From NCBI GenBank assembly GCA_046727895.1, contig JBKPDM010000575.1, positions 1-10,043 of the forward strand: a DNA stretch of 10,043 nt, in the 5' to 3' direction. Both the position numbers and the translations under genes were made by a program. The notes under the pieces are model-generated. The model was not told the origin of the DNA. It ran no database searches and was given only the letters and a program-made list of their open reading frames with translations. This document shows, one piece after another, positions 6,889-10,043 of this stretch (position 1 is its first letter; each line of letters starts with the position of its first letter). This stretch comes from DATAOG01 sp046727895 (lineage in GTDB: Bacteria > Pseudomonadota > Alphaproteobacteria > Geminicoccales > Geminicoccaceae).

Positions 6889-7463
6889 ACGTTCTGGTTG
6901 CGGGCGGCGTAGATCGCCGCGGTGTCGATCGCGGGCTGCGTCGGCTCGACTGTGGCCGGCCGCACCTGGCTGCGGATGGCGGTGGCCTCGTCCTCGGCGG
7001 CGCGGGCCTCGAGCAGAGCGCGGCGGACCTGCGCGACCGGCGTCGCCTTGGCGACGAAGCCGGCGGCGAGGTCGGCCCGGCCGGCGATGGCACAGAGCTC
7101 ATGCACCTCGCTGACGTAGGCGAGCGTCGCCCGACGTGCCTCGGCCCGGACCGCGTCGAGATCGATCACCTGCGCGGTCGGTTGCGCAGCCGCGACCGGA
7201 GCAGCCGACGTTGCCTGCTGGCGAAGGATGGCTGCCGGATCTGCGACCGCGGGCTCCGGCGCAGCGGCCGCGGCCTCCAGCGCGGGAACGCCTTCCGGAA
7301 CGGCCTCGGGTGGAGCGACCTGATCCGGCTTGGCACCGCGCGCTGCCGCCGGGTCCGGCTCGGGCGCATCCGGCTTTGCATTCTCCGCGGCCGCCGGGGC
7401 CTGCGCGGTCGCGGGCTGGTCCGCGTCTGCTTTACGCGGCCTGGTCTTATGAGGATCGGACAT
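6882..7463 (-). CDS. Nested in-frame scaffold protein (Nu3-like), internal start within the protease gene
   Basis: Inside the protease gene, at the junction between protease domain and tail, ATG 7463 (Met209 of the protease) is preceded by AAGGAGG with a 5-base spacer. Starting here gives a 193-residue protein containing only the disordered linker and the helical tail. Lambda makes its scaffold Nu3 in this way, from an in-frame start within gene C, and the separate product guides shell assembly before being degraded. The site is seen directly; that it is used is inferred from its strength, which exceeds that of any other start in this module, and from the domain border it marks. Confidence 0.65.
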   Translation of the reverse strand: MSDPHKTRPRKADADQPATAQAPAAAENAKPDAPEPDPAAARGAKPDQVAPPEAVPEGVPALEAAAAAPEPAVADPAAILRQQATSAAPVAAAQPTAQVIDLDAVRAEARRATLAYVSEVHELCAIAGRADLAAGFVAKATPVAQVRRALLEARAAEDEATAIRSQVRPATVEPTQPAIDTAAIYAARNQNVR

Positions 7464-8087
7464 CTCGTCCTCCTTCGGGGTGGAGCTGGTGAGGATCGCC
7501 GCGAGCTGCGGCGGCGGGTTGCGGAAACGAGAGAGATCGAAGTGCGCCGCCATCTTGACCGGCGCAGCGAGGCGGTCGGCGAGCCCCAGATCGACCGCCT
7601 CTTCGGCCGAGAGCCAGGTCTCGGCCGCCATTAGCGCCGCGATCTCCTCGTCCCCGGCGCCCGACTTGTCGCGGTAGGCGGCGGTCATCGCAGCCGCCAT
7701 CTTGTCCAGTGCATCGGCCATGGCGCGCATGTCGGCGGCCGTGCCCGCGACGAGCCCGGAAGGGTCGTGCAACACCAGCATGGCGTTCTCAGGCATGACG
7801 ACCTCGTCGCCCGCCATCGCGACCATGCTCGCGATCGAGGCGGCGATGCCGTCAATCCAGACGATGATCGCGGCGTCGTGGCGCTTCAGCGCGTTGTAGA
7901 TCGCGACGCCGTCGAACACCGAGCCGCCCGGGCTGTTGATCCGCACCGTTAGCTCGGCCACGGGCCCAAGCGCCTTCAGCTCGTCGAGGAATGCCTTGGC
8001 CGGAATGCCGAAGGCGCCGATCTCGTCGTAGATCACGACCTCGGCGGGACGCTTGGCCTGGGCGCGGAACTCATACCAGCGCTTCAC
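6882..8087 (-). CDS. Phage prohead protease, ClpP/S49-like, with C-terminal scaffold domain (lambda gpC-like)
   Basis: A 401-residue head-maturation serine protease. Residues 14-180 are a ClpP-fold domain: Ile-Asn-Ser-Pro-Gly-Gly-Ser (50-56) is the oxyanion loop. The nucleophile is Ser84 in Gly-Ile-Ala-Ala-Ser, the base is His107 in Val-Leu-His-Asp-Pro, and an acidic partner is near Glu156 before Leu-Ser-Ala-Glu-Glu-Ala. Residues 205-305 are Ala/Pro/Glu-rich and disordered. Residues 306-400 form a helical tail of the kind that follows phage proteases and acts as scaffold, ending near Ile-Tyr-Ala-Ala-Arg-Asn. The GTG start at 8087 overlaps the portal stop as GTGA, which implies coupled translation. 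Longer upstream starts are shadows inside the portal gene. The order portal then protease matches lambda B-C. All key residues are intact, although the genes it would serve are missing. Confidence 0.9.
   Translation of the reverse strand: MKRWYEFRAQAKRPAEVVIYDEIGAFGIPAKAFLDELKALGPVAELTVRINSPGGSVFDGVAIYNALKRHDAAIIVWIDGIAASIASMVAMAGDEVVMPENAMLVLHDPSGLVAGTAADMRAMADALDKMAAAMTAAYRDKSGAGDEEIAALMAAETWLSAEEAVDLGLADRLAAPVKMAAHFDLSRFRNPPPQLAAILTSSTPKEDEMSDPHKTRPRKADADQPATAQAPAAAENAKPDAPEPDPAAARGAKPDQVAPPEAVPEGVPALEAAAAAPEPAVADPAAILRQQATSAAPVAAAQPTAQVIDLDAVRAEARRATLAYVSEVHELCAIAGRADLAAGFVAKATPVAQVRRALLEARAAEDEATAIRSQVRPATVEPTQPAIDTAAIYAARNQNVR
7469..7475 (-). promoter_or_regulatory. Internal Shine-Dalgarno for the nested scaffold
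   Basis: AAGGAGG on the minus strand, five bases before ATG 7463, within the coding sequence of the protease (codons for Lys-Glu-Asp-Glu). It is close to the full anti-Shine-Dalgarno complement. Confidence 0.65.
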
Positions 8088-9508
8088 GCCGCGTTCTCCT
8101 CGGTCGTGGGCATGCTCGCAGTATCGCTCTCGTCGAACGCGGGCTCGGCACCATCGGTGGCTTGCCCCTGCGCCTGGCGGCCGAAGCTGAGACCGAGCTC
8201 CTCCTCGCGCGCATGGTCTGCGGCGATGCGCCGATCGACCTCCTCGGCGTCGTAGCCCTCGCTCTCGATCACGTCGGAGCGGGACTTGAGCCCGGCCTCG
8301 ATCGCCTCGATCTCGGCCTTGCGGTCCTTGAGCGGATCGACCCAGTCCCACTTCGGCGGGATCCACTTGACCGCCAGATACGGCGCCGGATTCTGAGCGA
8401 AGCCCGGGAGGTCGAGCGCGCCGGCAAGCGCGGCGTCACGGAGCCAGCGCTGCCAGACGGGCCGGCAGAGCTGGAACACCAGCGTGCTGTGCTGGAGCTG
8501 CTCGATGCGCCGCCGGAACTCCAGCTTGCCCTCGCGCAGACTCGAGTAGTTCGCCTGGCGCAGGTCCCCGGTGACGTTGGTGTAGGGCACGCCCATGGCG
8601 GCACAGCAGGCGAGCAGCGTGCGATATTGGAAGGCCTCGTAGCTGCCGCCGACATCGGCGGGATCGGAGAACTTGATGTCCTCGCCCGGCAGCAGGAGCT
8701 GCATGGTGCCGGGCTGCAGGCCGATCAGCGCGGCACCGTCGGCGTCCTTCTGGGCGCTGTCCTCGCCCATGACGTCGTCGGGCCCGGGCCGGGTAACGAA
8801 GCCCGCGAACATCGCGGCGACCTTCTTCCGGTCAAGCTCGGCATCGTCGTACTGGTCGAGCAGCCAGAGCCGCACCATCGCGGGCGCGACCCACGGCACG
8901 CCCCGGATCTGGCCCTCCGCGATTGGGTGGAACAGGTGCAGCACCTGCTCCGCCGGCACGCGGACCGTCTCACCAACACCGCGCTGGCGGACATCGCCCG
9001 GGTGGGTGCGGTAGAAGTGGCACGCGACCCGCCGTCCGATCCGGTCGAGCTCGATGCCGAAGATGATCTCGTTGCCGTTCGGCAGGGTCTCGCACTTGCC
9101 GAGCGGCAGGTGCTCGGAGGAGAGCATCTGCAGCTGGAGTGGGACCGTGAGCCCGTCGTCCGGCCGGCGCGGTCGGAACCGGAGGAAGCACTCGCCCGCC
9201 TCGAACATGGCGCGTGCCGCCATGGCCTGCAGGCCGTAGAAGTCGGTCAGGCCATCGGCATCGGCCTCGTCGGTCCAGGCCAGCCACAGGCGTTGGATCC
9301 GGTCCTTGAGCGCGCCGTCCTCCACCAGCGAAGAAGGCTTGATGCCGCAGCCGACCGCGTGCGCGGTGAAGCTTGCCGAGCCGTTGGCGGCATAGGGGTT
9401 GGTGCGCACCAGCTGGCGCGCCCGTGCGCGCTGCAGCTCGCCGCCCTGCAGGATCAGGCTGTTGATGCTCTCGCCACCGGCCCGCCACGCGACCAGGCGG
9501 CGCTGCAT
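8084..9508 (-). CDS. Lambda-type phage portal protein (Phage_portal_2, gpB-like)
   Basis: The dodecameric portal forms the DNA entry vertex of the phage head. The 474 residues from ATG 9508 cover most of the usual length (around 500). Family-like blocks are Arg-Ala-Arg-Gln-Leu-Val-Arg-Thr-Asn-Pro-Tyr-Ala near residue 30, Phe-Glu-Ala-Gly-Glu-Cys-Phe-Leu-Arg at about 104-112, His-Leu-Phe-His-Pro-Ile-Ala-Glu-Gly-Gln-Ile-Arg-Gly-Val-Pro-Trp near 190-206 and Gly-Val-Pro-Tyr-Thr-Asn-Val-Thr-Gly-Asp at about 308-317. The start is doubtful. Thirty further portal-like codons lie upstream in the same frame (Asn-Leu-Val-Gln-Arg-Ile-Ala-Gly-Ala-Ala), back to the gpW stop at 9601-9599, but they contain no ATG, GTG or TTG. 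ATG 9508 would drop the beginning of the conserved region. The stop overlaps the protease start as GTGA. Confidence 0.92.
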   Translation of the reverse strand: MQRRLVAWRAGGESINSLILQGGELQRARARQLVRTNPYAANGSASFTAHAVGCGIKPSSLVEDGALKDRIQRLWLAWTDEADADGLTDFYGLQAMAARAMFEAGECFLRFRPRRPDDGLTVPLQLQMLSSEHLPLGKCETLPNGNEIIFGIELDRIGRRVACHFYRTHPGDVRQRGVGETVRVPAEQVLHLFHPIAEGQIRGVPWVAPAMVRLWLLDQYDDAELDRKKVAAMFAGFVTRPGPDDVMGEDSAQKDADGAALIGLQPGTMQLLLPGEDIKFSDPADVGGSYEAFQYRTLLACCAAMGVPYTNVTGDLRQANYSSLREGKLEFRRRIEQLQHSTLVFQLCRPVWQRWLRDAALAGALDLPGFAQNPAPYLAVKWIPPKWDWVDPLKDRKAEIEAIEAGLKSRSDVIESEGYDAEEVDRRIAADHAREEELGLSFGRQAQGQATDGAEPAFDESDTASMPTTEENAA

Positions 9509-9598
9509 CTGAGCGCCGTCGAAGCCCGTGCTGAGCGCGAGCTTGCCCGTCGCCAGGAGCCGCGCCGCCCCGGCAATGCGCTGGACCAGGTTAAAGGC

Positions 9599-9814
9599 TC
9601 AGAGACCCTTCGAGGTGTAAGTCCGGATCTGGCGCACCGGCGCCGTTCCCTGTGCCACCTGCAGCTCACGCTCGAGTTCGGCGATCGCGCGGGCGATCTC
9701 GGCCGTCCCGCGGTACTCCACCATGCGGCCGTCGTACGACACGCGCGCGACCGCGCTGTCCCGCTGTGCCTTCAGCGCTTCCAGCCGTGCCTCAAGCTCA
9801 GTAATTGTGGTCAT
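9599..9814 (-). CDS. Phage head completion / head-tail joining protein gpW
   Basis: A 71-residue protein, close to lambda gpW (68 residues), which closes the filled head and prepares it for tail binding. An N-terminal helix (Glu-Leu-Glu-Ala-Arg-Leu-Glu-Ala-Leu) leads into the beta-hairpin typical of gpW (Arg-Val-Ser-Tyr-Asp-Gly-Arg-Met-Val-Glu-Tyr). A second helix follows (Ile-Ala-Arg-Ala-Ile-Ala-Glu-Leu-Glu-Arg-Glu-Leu), then a basic tail. ATG 9814 matches the family N terminus (Met-Thr-Thr-Ile-Thr-Glu-Leu); TTG 9835 would add seven unrelated residues. It sits immediately upstream of the portal in the same frame, as W precedes B in lambda-like phages. No terminase precedes it. Confidence 0.85.
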   Translation of the reverse strand: MTTITELEARLEALKAQRDSAVARVSYDGRMVEYRGTAEIARAIAELERELQVAQGTAPVRQIRTYTSKGL

Positions 9815-9832
9815 AGGATCTCGACCCACCAG

Positions 9833-9851
9833 CAAGGTGGCGCCACCCTTG
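9833..9851. repeat. Palindrome at the right edge of the phage module
   Basis: GGTGGCGCCACC (9836-9847) is a perfect 12-bp palindrome, and the flanking CAA and TTG extend the pairing with a one-base bulge. It lies about 20 bp upstream of the gpW start, in the stretch where terminase coding sequence should be. A Gly-rich frame (9838-9875 region, minus strand, Gly-Gly-Gly-Arg-Trp-Val-Lys) could be the last trace of a large terminase, but this is too short to claim. Function unknown. Confidence 0.3.
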
Positions 9852-9909
9852 ACCCAGCGGCCGCCGCCACCTAACCATCACGACAGCAACCTCCGCGGAG
9901 AGCCTTCTC

Positions 9910-9923
9910 TACAATCGACGAGG
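9910..9923 (+). promoter_or_regulatory. Possible -10 element and Shine-Dalgarno for the right-edge gene
   Basis: TACAAT at 9910-9915 is one base from the consensus -10, and GACGAGG just after it is a fair Shine-Dalgarno for ATG 9931. Both cannot work in full together because the leader would be very short, and I see no clear -35 box. The Shine-Dalgarno is the better supported of the two. Confidence 0.25.
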
Positions 9924-9930
9924 TCTAGCC

Positions 9931-10043
9931 ATGGCCTTAGATGTCGTTGTTTCCGGAACAGTCGTTGTCACGGCGGCGGCGCTGATCACATATCGAATGC
10001 TCAGAGGAAAAGGCAAAGAGGTGCCGATTGGTGGCGCTCATCC
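9931..10043 (+). CDS. Small membrane protein, N-terminal part (cut by the window edge)
   Basis: From ATG 9931 the frame is open to the right edge for 37 codons. After Met-Ala-Leu-Asp it encodes a hydrophobic helix (Val-Val-Val-Ser-Gly-Thr-Val-Val-Val-Thr-Ala-Ala-Ala-Leu-Ile-Thr-Tyr) and a basic stop-transfer stretch (Arg-Met-Leu-Arg-Gly-Lys-Gly-Lys). It then encodes Pro-Ile-Gly-Gly-Ala-His-Pro. A Shine-Dalgarno-like GACGAGG lies upstream. Base composition is clearly less GC-rich than the phage module. I do not recognise the family. The Pro-Ile-Gly-Gly-x-His motif recurs in the hydrophobic fragment at 6793-6888, which would supply a second helix if the two belong to one family. It is divergent from the phage genes. 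Confidence 0.55.
   Translation, partial: MALDVVVSGTVVVTAAALITYRMLRGKGKEVPIGGAH

Noticed and set aside
7991..9874. A 627-codon plus-strand open frame across the phage genes
   Set aside because: It is antisense to the portal and gpW genes, which have clear family motifs. Its product is a low-complexity Leu/Arg/Ala/Val protein, as expected from GC-rich antisense frames.
6793..9930. Gene transfer agent or complete prophage
   Set aside because: GTAs of alphaproteobacteria use HK97-type portal and capsid genes, whereas this has lambda-type gpW and Phage_portal_2. Terminase, capsid, tail, lysis and integrase genes are all absent.
1..10043. A new defence system, CRISPR array, toxin-antitoxin pair or retron
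   Set aside because: I found no regularly spaced repeats, nuclease or reverse transcriptase motifs, or small paired genes with such features.

Overview
The window is GC-rich DNA with codon use and gene content that best fit an alphaproteobacterium; that is inferred from protein style, not from a marker gene. It is an accessory region: intact envelope and signalling genes sit among gene remnants and a piece of a lambda-type phage head module. I saw no tRNA, rRNA, CRISPR array or transposase.

Left part (1-2991): three genes that look like cell-envelope glycan functions. A multi-pass GT-C (family 39-like) glycosyltransferase enters from the left edge. A class I SAM-dependent methyltransferase follows it on the same strand. 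A GtrA-family membrane protein runs the other way, and its 3' end overlaps the methyltransferase by 198 bp. Lipid-linked sugar transfer and flipping is the plausible common theme.

Middle (2992-4020): a gene graveyard. It holds a start-less frame that may be the end of a phage terminase small subunit, then the C-terminal tail of a DnaK-like protein, then 4 bp later a J-domain (DnaJ) gene broken by two frameshifts. The last DnaJ frame runs straight into an intact GH63/MGH1-like glycoside hydrolase (3997-5703), so the hydrolase's N terminus is made of DnaJ Gly/Phe-region sequence. After it comes a class III adenylate cyclase (5762-6673) with two membrane segments, a coiled coil and a complete catalytic domain; it may have lost its own N terminus.

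Right part (6793-9930, minus strand): a fragment of a lambda-like head module in the canonical order W-B-C. The genes are gpW (head completion), a Phage_portal_2-type portal and a ClpP-fold prohead protease with a C-terminal scaffold-like extension. The extension carries its own strong Shine-Dalgarno and ATG, giving a nested Nu3-like scaffold gene. Terminase, decoration and major capsid genes are absent, so this is a remnant and not a functional prophage. Portal and protease overlap by GTGA. The portal has no standard start codon at its expected N terminus and shares the gpW frame across a TGA.

The phage fragment is bordered by two small hydrophobic pieces that point outwards and share a Pro-Ile-Gly-Gly-x-His motif: a start-less piece at 6793-6888 (minus) and the start of a gene at 9931 (plus, cut by the right edge). 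They may be parts of one small two-helix membrane protein family.
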